Below, one piece after another: positions 43,638 to 56,924 of a stretch of DNA of 64,000 nt (within the stretch, counting starts at the first letter, position 1; each line of letters begins with the position of its first letter). The position numbers and the translations under genes are program-made. The stretch lies in the NCBI GenBank assembly GCA_021405325.1, contig QWII01000009.1, positions 151,715 through 215,714 on the forward strand. The letters are read 5' to 3'. Under the pieces are notes generated by a model. The model searched no databases. It worked only from the letters and a program-made list of their open reading frames with translations, and was not told the DNA's origin. Origin of the DNA: Caldilinea sp. CFX5 (GTDB taxonomy: Bacteria > Chloroflexota > Anaerolineae > Caldilineales > Caldilineaceae).

Positions 43638-44048
43638 ATGTCAACCGAAAGCAATAAAGCCATCGTTCGTCGTCTGCTGGATGCTATCAACACCGATAAC
43701 GAAGCCGCCTTTCTGGCGGTACTCGCCCCCGATGTGGTCGATCACTATAGCTTGCCTGGGCTGCCGCCGGGTCGGGAAGGCTGGAACATGAACCGCAAAA
43801 TTCTCAGGTCGGCTTTTCCCGATTGTCATTGGCAGGAAGAGGATCTCTTTGCCGAGGGTGATCGGGTCGTCGGACGCTACATTTTGCGCGGCACTCACCA
43901 GGGCGATTTTTTGGGCATTCCGGCTACCGGCAAGGCGATCACCGTCTCTAATATCCACATCCTGCGTATTGCCGACGGCAAGATTGTCGAACACTGGGGC
44001 CATGGCGATGACATGGGCATGATGCGCCAGTTAGGGGCGATGGCATAG
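43638..44048 (+). CDS. SnoaL-like ester cyclase family protein (duplicate)
   Basis: A 136-residue protein about 79% identical by eye to the product at 36207-36617, with the same NKAIVRRLLDAINTDNEAAF helix, VVGRYILRGTHQGDFLGIPA and IVEHWGHGDDMG ending. CAAGGAG lies about 10 nt before the ATG. It is divergent from the STAND regulator at 40793 and followed 26 nt later by an ABM-like gene. Substrate unknown; small-ring or hydroxylated compounds are typical of the family. Confidence 0.92.
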   Translation: MSTESNKAIVRRLLDAINTDNEAAFLAVLAPDVVDHYSLPGLPPGREGWNMNRKILRSAFPDCHWQEEDLFAEGDRVVGRYILRGTHQGDFLGIPATGKAITVSNIHILRIADGKIVEHWGHGDDMGMMRQLGAMA

Positions 44049-44074
44049 GCTGATTCACCAAAGGAGACCAAACG

Positions 44075-44371
44075 ATGTACGCAAGTGTCACATCTGCCAA
44101 GGTACAACCTGGCAAACTGGATGAATTTCTGGCTACCTATCGGGCGTCTGTGCTACCAATTGTCAAGGGTTTTCCGGGGCTTACGCATCTTTATGTACTC
44201 ACCAATGCCAACACGAATGAAGGGATGAGCATTGCCTTTTATACGACAGCGACTGATGCCGAAAGAACGCAAGCCAATGGTGATTTTCAAAAAGCGCTTG
44301 GCATGGTGGCAAGCACACTGGTGATCGCATCAATTGAACGGAAAGGGTATGAAATTTGCATAGAGATCTAA
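44075..44371 (+). CDS. Antibiotic-biosynthesis-monooxygenase-like (ABM) protein
   Basis: A 98-residue protein with the dimeric alpha/beta-barrel ABM pattern: MYASVTSAKVQPGKLDEFLA, FPGLTHLYVLTNANTNEGMS and AFYTTATDAERTQ. Members include cofactor-free monooxygenases and many uncharacterised proteins. AAAGGAG precedes the ATG. It overlaps the GNAT gene by 16 nt, so SnoaL-ABM-GNAT are one operon. Confidence 0.78.
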   Translation: MYASVTSAKVQPGKLDEFLATYRASVLPIVKGFPGLTHLYVLTNANTNEGMSIAFYTTATDAERTQANGDFQKALGMVASTLVIASIERKGYEICIEI

Positions 44372-45183
44372 AAACCACCCCGATCGATTTCAATCAAGCC
44401 ATTGAAGCGACGCTGATTCATGAATGGCGCCAATGCTTAGGCCAATTGGCGGGCGGCGAAGTGTATGATGGGGCTGATCTCAAATGGTCGTTAACCGGCG
44501 CTTCTCACATGAACGCAGTCTTTGGCGCACGACTGACTGCGGAGAATATTGCGGCACGGGTGCAACAAGTACAGGCGCATTTTGGCCAGCGTAAAATCGA
44601 ATACTTTGCCTGGGTGATTGGCCCCAGCACGCAACCGGCTGATCTTGGCGATCAGTTGGTCTCCCACTACGGCGCTCATGCCCTGGATGGCTGGCGCTCG
44701 GTTGAATTGACGGGCATGGCGCTAGAACTGGATCAGTTACCCAAGCACATCCCCAGCCCACCGGCTGTGACGATTGAACGCGTCACAACGGCAGACGCTT
44801 TCGACGAGTGGGTTGCCGTTGCTGAAGGTCATCCCGTGCGCCAGCAGATTATGCGCGATCTGTTTTTGCGCGCGGGCTTTGGTCAGCAGCCTTCTCTGTA
44901 TGCCTACCTCGCGCGCCGGCAGGGCGCGCTGCTGGCTGCCGTTTCCGTCTTTGATGGGAGCCTGGCGACCGCCCTGCGTAGTGTTGATGTGCTGCCCGAA
45001 GCGCGCCGGCAAGGGCTTGCGACGTGGCTTTGTTGGGTTGCGCTAGACGAGGCGCGCCAGCGTGGGCAGCAGCTTGCTGTCACCGACGCCACAGCGATGG
45101 GGTATGGCGTCTACCAACGGCTGGGGTTTCAGGCGTGCTGTCCCATCTTTGAGTATGCTTGCCGGGTACCAGCCCTGGCGTAG
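44356..45183 (+). CDS. GNAT family N-acetyltransferase (paralogue)
   Basis: A 275-residue protein with the same two-part layout as the GNAT at 20279: an N-terminal region with WVIGPSTQPADLG and a C-terminal GNAT domain with VDVLPEARRQGLATWLCWVA (acetyl-CoA loop) and MGYGVYQRLGFQAC. The start appears to be TTG at 44356, inside the ABM gene; no ATG lies before 44512. AAAGG is about 10 nt upstream. Substrate unknown. It closes the operon controlled by the third STAND box region (inference). Confidence 0.85.
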   Translation: MHRDLKTTPIDFNQAIEATLIHEWRQCLGQLAGGEVYDGADLKWSLTGASHMNAVFGARLTAENIAARVQQVQAHFGQRKIEYFAWVIGPSTQPADLGDQLVSHYGAHALDGWRSVELTGMALELDQLPKHIPSPPAVTIERVTTADAFDEWVAVAEGHPVRQQIMRDLFLRAGFGQQPSLYAYLARRQGALLAAVSVFDGSLATALRSVDVLPEARRQGLATWLCWVALDEARQRGQQLAVTDATAMGYGVYQRLGFQACCPIFEYACRVPALA

Positions 45184-45236
45184 TCATGCTGTTTGCCCCA
45201 AAGTGGCAACGGTAGTTGCATCAAACAGACATCGGC

Positions 45237-46457
45237 TCAAAGCGCCCACGCAGGAATTGATTGAACCGTAGCCGTAATCGGCAGCGATTGCTCGACCAGG
45301 CAGATCACACCACCAGGGCCAGTCGGCAACCCAAGCCGCGCCAGACTACTAAAATGGCGAATATCATCCTTGCCCGGTGCCGCGGTCTTTTTGATTTCTA
45401 CCGGGTAGGCCACGCCGTCTTGCACAATCAGCAGATCGATCTCCTTTTGGTCTTTATCCCGATAAAAATAGAAGGGAGCGCGCCGACCGTTGTGCCAGTA
45501 GGATTTGAGTAACTCCGCTATTACCCAGCTCTCTAAAATTGCGCCGGAGAGCGCGCCGGCTTCTAACGTTTCAGGCGTGGCCCATTCGGTGAGATAGGCG
45601 ACCAGACCCGTGTCCAGAAAATAGAGTTTAGGGGTCTTGACCAGCCGTTTTGTCAGAATGGTATGGTATGGTTCCAGGAGATAGATAAGATTGGCGGCCT
45701 GGAGGATAGACAGCCAGTTTTTGGCCGTATTGGGCGCTACATCGGCATCCCGCGCCAATTCCACCAGATTGAGCAATTGCCCTGTACGTGCGGCTGCGGC
45801 CCGCAGAAAACGGAGAAAGGCCAGATCATCGCCAATGCGCGCCAGGTCGCGCACATCCCGTTGCAGGTAGGTTTGCACATAGGAGCCGTAGAAGAGATCG
45901 CGATCAACAGCGTCATTCAGCGCAATGGCCGGAAAAGCGCCGCGCCAGATGAGCCAATAGAGTTCTTTGAGCGTCAAGTGCTGCCCTGACGCCGTTCGTT
46001 GTTGAATGATCTCTGTCGTTGGTAAAAATGGTACAGCCTGCGCCTGCCCAATCAGCTCACAGCGGGAGAAGCCCAGCAAGTGAACAATAGCGACACGCCC
46101 AGCCAGTGACTCGGAAATCCCCAGCATTAGGTGAAGCTGCTGCGATCCCGTCAGCCAGAATAAGCCCGGTTGACGCTGTTCGTCAACGGTCATTTTGATA
46201 TAAGGTAGGAGTTCCGGGGCATATTGAATCTCATCGATCAAGACCGGCGGCGGAAAGCGCTGCATAAAAAGGGCTGGTTCACCCTTGGCGAGTGCCATAA
46301 GCAACGGATCGTCGAGCGTTACATAAGTGCGGCCCGTTCCGCTCAACTGGCGCAAAATGGTTGTCTTCCCGACTTGTCTGGCGCCGGTAACCAAGACAAC
46401 AGGAAATTGGGTCGTGGCTCGGTTAACAAAAGGTTCTAGCGTGCGTTCAATATACAT
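45237..46457 (-). CDS. AAA ATPase with DUF4143 domain
   Basis: A 406-residue ATPase. Walker A is GARQVGKTT near residue 25, followed by YVTLDDP, the Walker B VLIDEIQYAP, and a SGSQ-type LTGSQ sensor motif. The C-terminal DUF4143 part (about 200-400) has the YVQTYLQRDVRDLARI helix, the RLVKTPKLYFLDTGLVAYL strand and a DKDQKEIDLLI...EIK motif that resembles a PD-(D/E)xK site. These proteins are widespread and of unknown function. The ATG at 46457 is chosen over an upstream start. A 17-bp palindrome lies 18 nt before it. Confidence 0.9.
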   Translation of the reverse strand: MYIERTLEPFVNRATTQFPVVLVTGARQVGKTTILRQLSGTGRTYVTLDDPLLMALAKGEPALFMQRFPPPVLIDEIQYAPELLPYIKMTVDEQRQPGLFWLTGSQQLHLMLGISESLAGRVAIVHLLGFSRCELIGQAQAVPFLPTTEIIQQRTASGQHLTLKELYWLIWRGAFPAIALNDAVDRDLFYGSYVQTYLQRDVRDLARIGDDLAFLRFLRAAAARTGQLLNLVELARDADVAPNTAKNWLSILQAANLIYLLEPYHTILTKRLVKTPKLYFLDTGLVAYLTEWATPETLEAGALSGAILESWVIAELLKSYWHNGRRAPFYFYRDKDQKEIDLLIVQDGVAYPVEIKKTAAPGKDDIRHFSSLARLGLPTGPGGVICLVEQSLPITATVQSIPAWAL

Positions 46458-46474
46458 AAAAACTCTCACCCGAT

Positions 46475-46513
46475 TTTCGTCTATTATGCAATATGCTTGC
46501 ATAATAGACGAAA
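46475..46513. promoter_or_regulatory. 17-bp perfect palindrome before the DUF4143 gene
   Basis: TTTCGTCTATTATGCAA (46475-46491), 5-nt loop, exact complement (46497-46513). It lies between the TetR stop and the DUF4143 start, both on the minus strand. It could be an operator or a terminator; no U-run follows. Confidence 0.6.
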
Positions 46514-46525
46514 GCATTATGATTG

Positions 46526-47077
46526 TCAAGTGGTTAACCGTAAAATTTCCTGCAACACCGCCACCCGCTGTTCCGTACGCAGCGGCGCATATTGATACAT
46601 CTCGGTAAACCAAAAACCATCCACCGCCAGCCGCACCAGCAGGGCGACGGCAGGATCGAGCGGGCTGGCTTCCACTTGGCGTTGCCATTCCACATAGCTG
46701 CGCCGCATAATCTCTAACACCGTCGGGTAACGTTCGCCGGCAGCAAAGAGGCTGGCAAAGACGCTGGCATTGTCGGGATCAGTGATTTCAGCGATAGAGG
46801 CTTTGGCATAGGCGCGCAGCCAGCCGCCCGGCCCCTGTTCTTCCGTCTCCACCAAGCGCTGTAGGTCACGGTTAAAGCGATCGATGTGGTGTTGAAACAA
46901 GGCTTCAATCAGCGCCAACTTGCGGGGAAAATGGTAGAGCAAGCCGCCTTTGCTCAATCCGGCTTCGACAGCCACAGCCTCTAGTGTCAAACTGGTTAAT
47001 CCATCACGCTGCAAAATACGGCTACACGAAGCAAAAATCAAAGCACGCGTCTCCTCAGCACTCCGCTTTACGTTCAT
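46526..47077 (-). CDS. TetR family transcriptional regulator
   Basis: A 183-residue repressor. The N-terminal helix-turn-helix (ALIFASCSRILQRDGLTSLT, VAVEAGLSKGGLLYHFPRK) is typical of TetR; the C-terminal ligand domain has GWLRAYAKASI and ALLVRLAVDGFWFTEMY. It is divergent from the betA-like gene, and a palindrome ACTGTACC-N8-GGTACAGT lies just downstream of the latter's promoter, so it probably represses betA and senses a substrate or product. BetI, the choline-responsive repressor of betA in E. coli, is analogous; orthology is not shown. Confidence 0.92.
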   Translation of the reverse strand: MNVKRSAEETRALIFASCSRILQRDGLTSLTLEAVAVEAGLSKGGLLYHFPRKLALIEALFQHHIDRFNRDLQRLVETEEQGPGGWLRAYAKASIAEITDPDNASVFASLFAAGERYPTVLEIMRRSYVEWQRQVEASPLDPAVALLVRLAVDGFWFTEMYQYAPLRTEQRVAVLQEILRLTT

Positions 47078-47166
47078 TCCCTACCCTTTCCCCTGGTTGC
47101 TACCGGCTGAATTTTTTATTGATCAGTAGCGCGCAATGTAGTCGAGAATGTAATCGCCCGACTCTG

Positions 47167-47200
47167 GACTACGCGACTTCACGACTACGCGACTGTGGAC
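47167..47200. repeat. Octamer tandem repeat GACTACGC
   Basis: GACTACGC, GACTTCAC, GACTACGC, GACTGTGG and a final GAC run in tandem between the TetR and betA genes. It belongs to the same class of short tandem repeats as those at 17389 and 55283. Confidence 0.6.
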
Positions 47201-47228
47201 TGATTTATTGACTATACCATAGGTTGAG

Positions 47229-47258
47229 TTGACAGCGCTGGCAGGCACGCCGTAGAAT
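47229..47258 (+). promoter_or_regulatory. betA promoter
   Basis: TTGACA (47229-47234) and TAGAAT (47253-47258) with an 18-bp spacer, 58 nt before the ATG. The transcription start would fall near 47265, a few bases before the palindromic operator. Confidence 0.7.
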
Positions 47259-47270
47259 TGAGCTTATTTT

Positions 47271-47294
47271 ACTGTACCAACCGGACGGTACAGT
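47271..47294. promoter_or_regulatory. Palindromic TetR-type operator
   Basis: ACTGTACC and GGTACAGT are perfect inverted repeats with an 8-bp spacer, placed just after the expected transcription start. It fits repression by the divergent TetR protein. Confidence 0.7.
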
Positions 47295-47315
47295 GCCAAC
47301 CAACGCGAGGGAACG

Positions 47316-48986
47316 ATGAGCAATCTTCATCCACAATTTGACACCATCATTATCGGCGGCGGCTCCGCCGGCTGTGTACTGGCGAACCGATTGAGCGCTG
47401 ATCCCAGCCACAAGGTGCTGGTGCTGGAAGCAGGGCGACCTGACTACATCTGGGACATTTTTATCCACATGCCTGCTGGGTTGACTATCCCTATCGGCAA
47501 CAAGCTCTATGATTGGTGTTACAAGTCGGAACCCGAACCCTTTATGCACAACCGGCGGATTGCGCATGGGCGCGGCAAGGTGTTGGGCGGCTCCAGCAGC
47601 ATCAATGGCATGATCTTCCAGCGCGGCAACCCGCTCGATTATGAAAAATGGGGCCGCGACCCCGGCATGAACACCTGGGACTATGCCCACTGCCTACCCT
47701 ATTTCAAACGGATGGAAAGTTGCCTGGTTGGCGATCCTGACTACCGGGGCAAGGACGGGCCGCTGGTGTTGGAACGGGGCGGGGCGAGTAATCCGCTCTT
47801 CAAAGCCTTCTTCGCGGCTGTGCAACAGGCCGGCTACCCGCTCACCACCGATGTCAATGGCTATCAGCAAGAGGGCTTTTCGGCGTTTGACCGAAATATC
47901 CAAAATAGCCGACGATTGAGTGCGGCGCGGGCCTATCTGCATCCGGTGATGAAACGCCCCAACTTACAGGTGATGACGCGCGTCTTGGTGACACGCATTC
48001 TCTTTGAAGACAAACGGGCCGTCGGCGTGGAAATTGTCCAGGGGCGGGGGCGGAGTCAGAAGATCTATGGCGGTCAGGTGATCTGCTGCGGCGGGGCGAT
48101 CAATTCGCCCCAACTCTTGCAACTGTCCGGCGTGGGCAATGCGGCTGAACTGGAAGCGCTCGACATTGAGGTTGTCCATGATCTGCCGGGCGTGGGGGAA
48201 AATTTGCAGGATCATCTAGAAGTGTATGTACAGCATGTCTGTACGCAGCCAATCTCCATGTATCCGGCGCTGCTTTGGTACAACAAGCCGTGGATTGGCT
48301 TTCAGTGGCTCTTCTTGCGGCGCGGGCCGGCGGCGACCAATCACTTTGAGGCGGGCGGCTTTATCCGCAGCAACGAAGAGGTCGATTACCCGAACTTAAT
48401 GTTCCACTTCCTGCCGCTGGCGATCCGCTATGACGGCACGTCGCCCTGTGGCGGACATGGCTATCAGGTGCATGTTGGGCCGATGTACTCTGATGCACGG
48501 GGTAGCATCAAGATCAAGTCAACCGATCCGACCGTCCATCCGGCGTTGCGCTTCAACTATCTCTCGACGGCGCAAGATCGCCGCGAGTGGGTGGAGGCAA
48601 TTCGCTGCGCCCGTCACATTCTCAACCAACCAGCCTTTGCTGACTTTAACGGCGGCGAAATCTCGCCAGGCCCGGATGTCCAAAGTGACGAGGAGATTCT
48701 GGATTGGGTGGCCCATGATGGCGAAACGGCCTATCACCCCTCCTGCACCTGCAAAATGGGTACGGATAGTATGGCAGTGGTCGATCCGCTGACGATGGCG
48801 GTGCATGGGCTGGAAGGGTTGCATGTGGTGGACGCTTCGGTCATGCCCTATGTGACCAACGGCAATATCTATGCGCCCACGATGATGCTTGCGGAAAAGG
48901 CGGCGGATCTTATCATGGGCAACAAACCGTTAACGCCAGCAACCGTGCCTTTCTATCGGCATCACAAAGAGCGGGTGCTGAACTGA
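47316..48986 (+). CDS. betA: GMC oxidoreductase, choline-dehydrogenase-like (BetA)
   Basis: A 556-residue flavoprotein, the same length as E. coli BetA. FAD-binding [14 protein letters not shown] lies at residues 15-28; GMC signatures are [16 protein letters not shown] and, further on, [17 protein letters not shown]. The C-terminal catalytic HPSCTCKMG provides the active His, with [19 protein letters not shown] near the end. The whole sequence follows BetA as I recall it ([28 protein letters not shown]). It would oxidise choline to betaine aldehyde, an osmoprotectant route, or a related alcohol. No betaine-aldehyde dehydrogenase is in the window. Confidence 0.9.
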   Translation: MSNLHPQFDTIIIGGGSAGCVLANRLSADPSHKVLVLEAGRPDYIWDIFIHMPAGLTIPIGNKLYDWCYKSEPEPFMHNRRIAHGRGKVLGGSSSINGMIFQRGNPLDYEKWGRDPGMNTWDYAHCLPYFKRMESCLVGDPDYRGKDGPLVLERGGASNPLFKAFFAAVQQAGYPLTTDVNGYQQEGFSAFDRNIQNSRRLSAARAYLHPVMKRPNLQVMTRVLVTRILFEDKRAVGVEIVQGRGRSQKIYGGQVICCGGAINSPQLLQLSGVGNAAELEALDIEVVHDLPGVGENLQDHLEVYVQHVCTQPISMYPALLWYNKPWIGFQWLFLRRGPAATNHFEAGGFIRSNEEVDYPNLMFHFLPLAIRYDGTSPCGGHGYQVHVGPMYSDARGSIKIKSTDPTVHPALRFNYLSTAQDRREWVEAIRCARHILNQPAFADFNGGEISPGPDVQSDEEILDWVAHDGETAYHPSCTCKMGTDSMAVVDPLTMAVHGLEGLHVVDASVMPYVTNGNIYAPTMMLAEKAADLIMGNKPLTPATVPFYRHHKERVLN

Positions 48987-49012
48987 CAGTTACTGGGGAC
49001 TTGTGCTATAAT
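48983..49012 (+). promoter_or_regulatory. Promoter of the AAA/PD-(D/E)xK gene
   Basis: CTGACA (48983-48988), 18-bp spacer, TATAAT (49007-49012). The -35 box overlaps the stop codon of betA. The start codon is 36 nt downstream of the -10. Confidence 0.65.
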
Positions 49013-49047
49013 CCTATGCGGCATTCGTTCAGCATAGGAGACAAACC

Positions 49048-50778
49048 ATGCTCAAATTACCCTATGGCACCAGCAACTTTTCGCAGATTGCAGATGAAGA
49101 TTACTATTTTGTCGATCGCACGCCTTACATTACTCAGTTAGAGCAGTTGGCAGAACGGTATCTCTTCTTCCTCCGGCCGCGCCGTTTTGGTAAGACGCTC
49201 TTTGTCTCTATGCTCCAGTGCTACTATGGGCTGGAATATGCGGCACACTTCACCGAACTTTTTGGTCGTTTTGCCATTGGACAGAACCCGACGCCGATGG
49301 CCAATCAGTATCTGGTGTTGCGCATGGAATTTAGCCGGATTAACACGAAGACCGGTGAAAGCACCTTTACGGGTTTCCAGGAAAATACAAAGCAGGGCGT
49401 CAGCAATTTCCTAACAGCCTATCGCGATTATTTTGTTACGGAAGATCGGGATTATATTCTTGCTGCAGAGGAACCGGGGATTATTATCAGCCGTCTCTTC
49501 GAGCGCACTAAGAATCATCAGCTTACCGGTAAACTCTCCTACAAAATTTATGTTATTATCGATGAATATGATCATTTTGCCAACGAGTTAATCGCCTTCC
49601 GTCTGCATGATTTCAAAACCAGTGTCAGTCGTAATGGCTTTGTGCGCAAATTTTATGAAAGCATCAAAGCGGCGACTGGTGAAGGTATTGTGGATCGTAT
49701 CTTCATCACTGGGGTCTCGCCAGTGACGTTGGACAGCTTGACCAGTGGTTTCAACATCGGCAAACATCTGAGCCTGGATATTCAGTTTCACAATATGATG
49801 GGGTTCACTGAGCAGGAAGTTGAAACGATTCTAGCAGGCGTTGGTGTCACCGAAGAACAACGACCAACCGCCATTACTGATCTGCGTCAGTGGTATAATG
49901 GCTATCTCTTCAACGGGAAGGCCCAAGTCCGACTCTACAATCCTGATATGGTCTTATATTTTGCTGCTGAATTTGGTCGAACTGGCGAATATCCCGAAGA
50001 GTTGCTCGATACCAATATTGCCAGCGATTATGGCAAGCTACGCGAACTTTTCCGGGTGGATGGACAAGAGGTGCAGAACCTGGCGGTATTGGAGGAATTG
50101 ATCACCACCGGACAGGTCGCTGCGTTGTTGACCCGCCAGTTCAGCTTTGAAAAGGACTTTGAACAGGACGATCTAATCAGCATCCTCTTCTACTTGGGCA
50201 TTGTGACCATCCAAAAAGCGCAGTTGTCCCGCTTTATCTTCGAGCCGCCCAACTTTGTGATCAGGCAGCTTTACTTCCGCTATTTCCAGCAGATCATCTT
50301 GCAACGGGCCAGTTTACGTGCCGATGATTTGCGCATCTATGATCGCGTGTTGCAACTGGCCCAGGAAAACAAGATTGCGCCCTTGATCGAGGCGGTAGAG
50401 ATGATTCTGTTGCAGCTTTCCAATCGCGACGCGGTGGGCTTTGATGAAAAGTATCTCAAAGCCATCTTTGCCGCTTTGCTCTACTCCACCCAAATCTATA
50501 CCGTCCATAGCGAGTACGAGACCAACCGTCGCTATGTCGATCTCCTGCTTACCCGCCGCCCGCCCATCGATCCTAACTATCAATTTGCCTTTGAGTTGAA
50601 ATATCTCAAACTGGCTGACGCCGATCAACTAGAGGCGAAGAAAGATGAGGCGCTTGGTCAAATGCAAGACTATTTGCAACATGACAAATTGCGCGCCCTC
50701 ACCGACCTACGAGCCTGGGTGGTTGTCTTTGTCGGCCCGAAAGCGCAGTTTGTCCTCTCTGTGCCGACAGGGAAGTAG
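49048..50778 (+). CDS. AAA-ATPase-like/PD-(D/E)xK nuclease superfamily protein
   Basis: A 576-residue protein typical of the AAA-ATPase_like plus PDDEXK_9 pairing. The N-terminus has LPYGTSNFSQIADEDYYFVD, the P-loop-like FLRPRRFGKTLFVSML, VYVIIDEYDHFANEL as Walker B region, and ITGVSPVTLDSLTSGFN. The C-terminal nuclease-like part has YVDLLLTRRPP and FAFELKYLK (D...ExK). These proteins are numerous in Bacteroidota and Chloroflexota, of unknown function. AGGAGA is present before the ATG. It is convergent with the ribokinase gene and separated from it by a 31-bp perfect hairpin. Confidence 0.9.
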   Translation: MLKLPYGTSNFSQIADEDYYFVDRTPYITQLEQLAERYLFFLRPRRFGKTLFVSMLQCYYGLEYAAHFTELFGRFAIGQNPTPMANQYLVLRMEFSRINTKTGESTFTGFQENTKQGVSNFLTAYRDYFVTEDRDYILAAEEPGIIISRLFERTKNHQLTGKLSYKIYVIIDEYDHFANELIAFRLHDFKTSVSRNGFVRKFYESIKAATGEGIVDRIFITGVSPVTLDSLTSGFNIGKHLSLDIQFHNMMGFTEQEVETILAGVGVTEEQRPTAITDLRQWYNGYLFNGKAQVRLYNPDMVLYFAAEFGRTGEYPEELLDTNIASDYGKLRELFRVDGQEVQNLAVLEELITTGQVAALLTRQFSFEKDFEQDDLISILFYLGIVTIQKAQLSRFIFEPPNFVIRQLYFRYFQQIILQRASLRADDLRIYDRVLQLAQENKIAPLIEAVEMILLQLSNRDAVGFDEKYLKAIFAALLYSTQIYTVHSEYETNRRYVDLLLTRRPPIDPNYQFAFELKYLKLADADQLEAKKDEALGQMQDYLQHDKLRALTDLRAWVVVFVGPKAQFVLSVPTGK

Positions 50779-50793
50779 GGTTGGTCAGCAAAC

Positions 50794-50864
50794 TATCACC
50801 GCGAATCATGGGATTAGCGAATCAACCGTAGACTGATTCGCTAATCCCATGATTCGCGGTGATA
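50794..50864. terminator. 31-bp perfect hairpin between convergent genes
   Basis: Arms 50794-50824 and 50834-50864 are exact complements over 31 bp, loop 9 nt. It lies between the 3' ends of the AAA/PD-(D/E)xK gene (+) and rbsK (-), so it may act as a bidirectional terminator. The length and perfection are also typical of a transposon-derived repeat. Confidence 0.7.
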
Positions 50865-50896
50865 TGCACGACGCACCTGTCTATTGTCACTGCATC

Positions 50897-51829
50897 TCAC
50901 GATCTTGCCATCAGCGCCGCGATTTCCTCGCCTGTCGCCAGGGCTGGGATCACACCCAGCTTGGTGCAAGCCAGCGCACCGGCGTAGGTGGCATAGCGCA
51001 CGGCATTCGACAACGTTTCGCCCTTTGCCAGCGCTACCCCCAGCGCACAGGTGAACGCATCGCCAGCACCGGTGGTATCAACGACCTTGACGGCGACACC
51101 GGGAACCTGTTCCGTTGCACCATCGGCATGAATGACCAGCGCTCCTTGCGCGCCGCGCGTCACCACAATGTTACGCACGCCCATCTGTCGTAGTCGCCCG
51201 GCTAATTCCAGCGTATCGGTCGGATCGTCCGGCGCAAGACCCAGCAGGATGCGCAACTCGCTTTCATTCGGCGTCAACACATCGACATTCGCCAGCAATG
51301 CCGGCGCTAATGCCGTTGCGGGAGCGGGGTTGAGGATCGCCGTCACCTGATGGCGGCGCGCCAGTTCCAGCGCACGGGCGGCGACAACGGGTGGAATTTC
51401 CAGCACGGCCAGTACAGCATCACTCTGGGCAATAACCCCTTCCGCGTGATCAACATCGGCGGGCGTCAGTAGTTCGTTAGCCCCCATGTCCAACACAATG
51501 TGATTATCACCGGCATCGTTGAGGGTGATAAAGCCGACGCCGGTGTTGCGGGCGCTGGTGCGGCGTAGATATTCGGTGTGAACGCCCTCGGCGGCGTAAA
51601 GCTGGATCGCCATTTCGCCAAAGAGATCCTCACCGATCAAGCCGACAAAATGACTCTTCGCGCCCAACCGGGCCGCGCCTACGGCTTGATTAGACCCCTT
51701 GCCGCCCGGCCCCATATCAAAATCGCGGCCAAGCAAGGTCTCCCCTTTCACCGGGAACCGCGGCGCTCGCATGGTCAAACCAACGGCAAAACTACCAACG
51801 ACGGTGATGCGCGGATGGGTGGTGTTCAT
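50897..51829 (-). CDS. rbsK: Ribokinase
   Basis: A 310-residue PfkB-family sugar kinase with ribokinase features: the N-terminal GSFAVGLTMRAPRFPVKGET, GGKGSNQAVGAARLG, and the catalytic DTTGAGDAFTCALG near residue 250 with Asp as base and the anion hole. It would phosphorylate D-ribose (or deoxyribose) to the 5-phosphate. The start at 51829 (MNTTHPR) is used because GAGGAA lies just before it; a Met four codons upstream overlaps that site. No ribose transporter or regulator lies beside it. Confidence 0.92.
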   Translation of the reverse strand: MNTTHPRITVVGSFAVGLTMRAPRFPVKGETLLGRDFDMGPGGKGSNQAVGAARLGAKSHFVGLIGEDLFGEMAIQLYAAEGVHTEYLRRTSARNTGVGFITLNDAGDNHIVLDMGANELLTPADVDHAEGVIAQSDAVLAVLEIPPVVAARALELARRHQVTAILNPAPATALAPALLANVDVLTPNESELRILLGLAPDDPTDTLELAGRLRQMGVRNIVVTRGAQGALVIHADGATEQVPGVAVKVVDTTGAGDAFTCALGVALAKGETLSNAVRYATYAGALACTKLGVIPALATGEEIAALMARS

Positions 51830-51913
51830 AGTGTTCCTCATATAGAAATCTGCTGGTTCTGTAGTTTAGCAGAAGGGTGGCGCTTTGCCAAGCGAGCGTT
51901 TGCCGCTTGTGGG

Positions 51914-56197
<4,284 letters not shown>

Positions 56198-56232
56198 CGT
56201 CTGTTCCTTTGCCTGCGATACGCGTCCAGACT

Positions 56233-56267
56233 CAGCAGTCGGGCTTTTGACAAAAGCCCGACTGCTG
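56233..56267 (-). promoter_or_regulatory. 16-bp perfect hairpin in the SARP gene leader
   Basis: CAGCAGTCGGGCTTTT (56233-56248), GAC loop, exact complement (56252-56267), 36 nt upstream of the start. It could act in the mRNA leader. No U-run, so termination is not indicated. Confidence 0.5.
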
Positions 56268-56379
56268 TTGGACACCCGTCTTGGGTAAGTTCTAGCTATA
56301 ACCAGTAGAAACGTTATTATCGCGCTAAAGTGCATCCTTGAAAAGTTACTGAATGCTGTCAGAATACTATTTACTGGAT

Positions 56380-56430
56380 TTTGAAACGATCTTGTAATGG
56401 TAGCCGGCGGGTTTTGCAACGATTTTGAAA
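56380..56430. promoter_or_regulatory. Four heptamer direct repeats, SARP-box-like
   Basis: TTTTGAA (56380), TCTTGTA (56391), TTTTGCA (56413) and TTTTGAA (56424) are spaced 11, 22 and 11 bp, one side of the DNA helix. SARP proteins bind heptamer direct repeats with that period. They lie about 185 bp upstream of the SARP gene, within two 27-bp imperfect direct repeats (56378-56404, 56411-56437). Confidence 0.55.
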
Positions 56431-56495
56431 TGGTAGGCTGTTATGCTGAGACCAGTATCCCAGACCTGTTCCGTTAGTCGCTGTTGGTCTGCTAC

Positions 56496-56762
56496 CCATT
56501 CAGGAATGTCACCCGCATTGAACTGGCGGGGCGCTTTGCGTTACACAATGTTGCTCGTCTCTATGCCGGTCAACCGCTGCTCGACCCGGAGGGTGGTTAG
56601 CAGGTCCTGCATGACGCAACCACCGAGAGCGATACAACCCACTATCGCACTACCCCGGTGCTGGCATCGCCGACGCTGGGCGCATTTCTCCAACAAGCCG
56701 ACTTAGGGCGCAGTCTGGCGATCTATGCGGATCGCGCCAGTGCGCTGATTGCTGAAGGTTAA
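56496..56762 (+). pseudogene. Decayed coding remnant with in-frame stop
   Basis: One frame reads as protein-like sequence (NVTRIELAGRFALHNVARLY, ... PTLGAFLQQADLGRSLAIYA) for 88 codons but has a TAG at 56598-56600 and no start with a ribosome-binding site. I do not recognise the parent family. A second open frame starting at 56443 is a shadow of it. Confidence 0.5.
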
Positions 56763-56774
56763 AAATTTATTTCC

Positions 56775-56842
56775 GTAACGAGGAGTTCGCACGCCCACAT
56801 GCGAATGGGTCTTCGCATGTGGGCGTGCGAACTCCTCGTTAC
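56775..56842. repeat. 31-bp perfect hairpin
   Basis: Arms 56775-56805 and 56812-56842 are exact complements over 31 bp, loop 6 nt (TGGGTC). It follows the decayed gene and precedes the small gene at 56925. It has the same arm length as the hairpin at 50794-50864 but a different sequence. Confidence 0.75.
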
Positions 56843-56924
56843 CAGCTTATTAACCACCGGTTTCTAACCGGTGACGGCCTGCCAACGCCGATCTGACAAC
56901 GGCCACCCTATGTAGGAAATTCAA

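Noticed and set aside
56443..56706. 87-residue ORF upstream of the 31-bp hairpin
   Set aside because: It is a different frame of the decayed coding remnant and shows no protein-like pattern.
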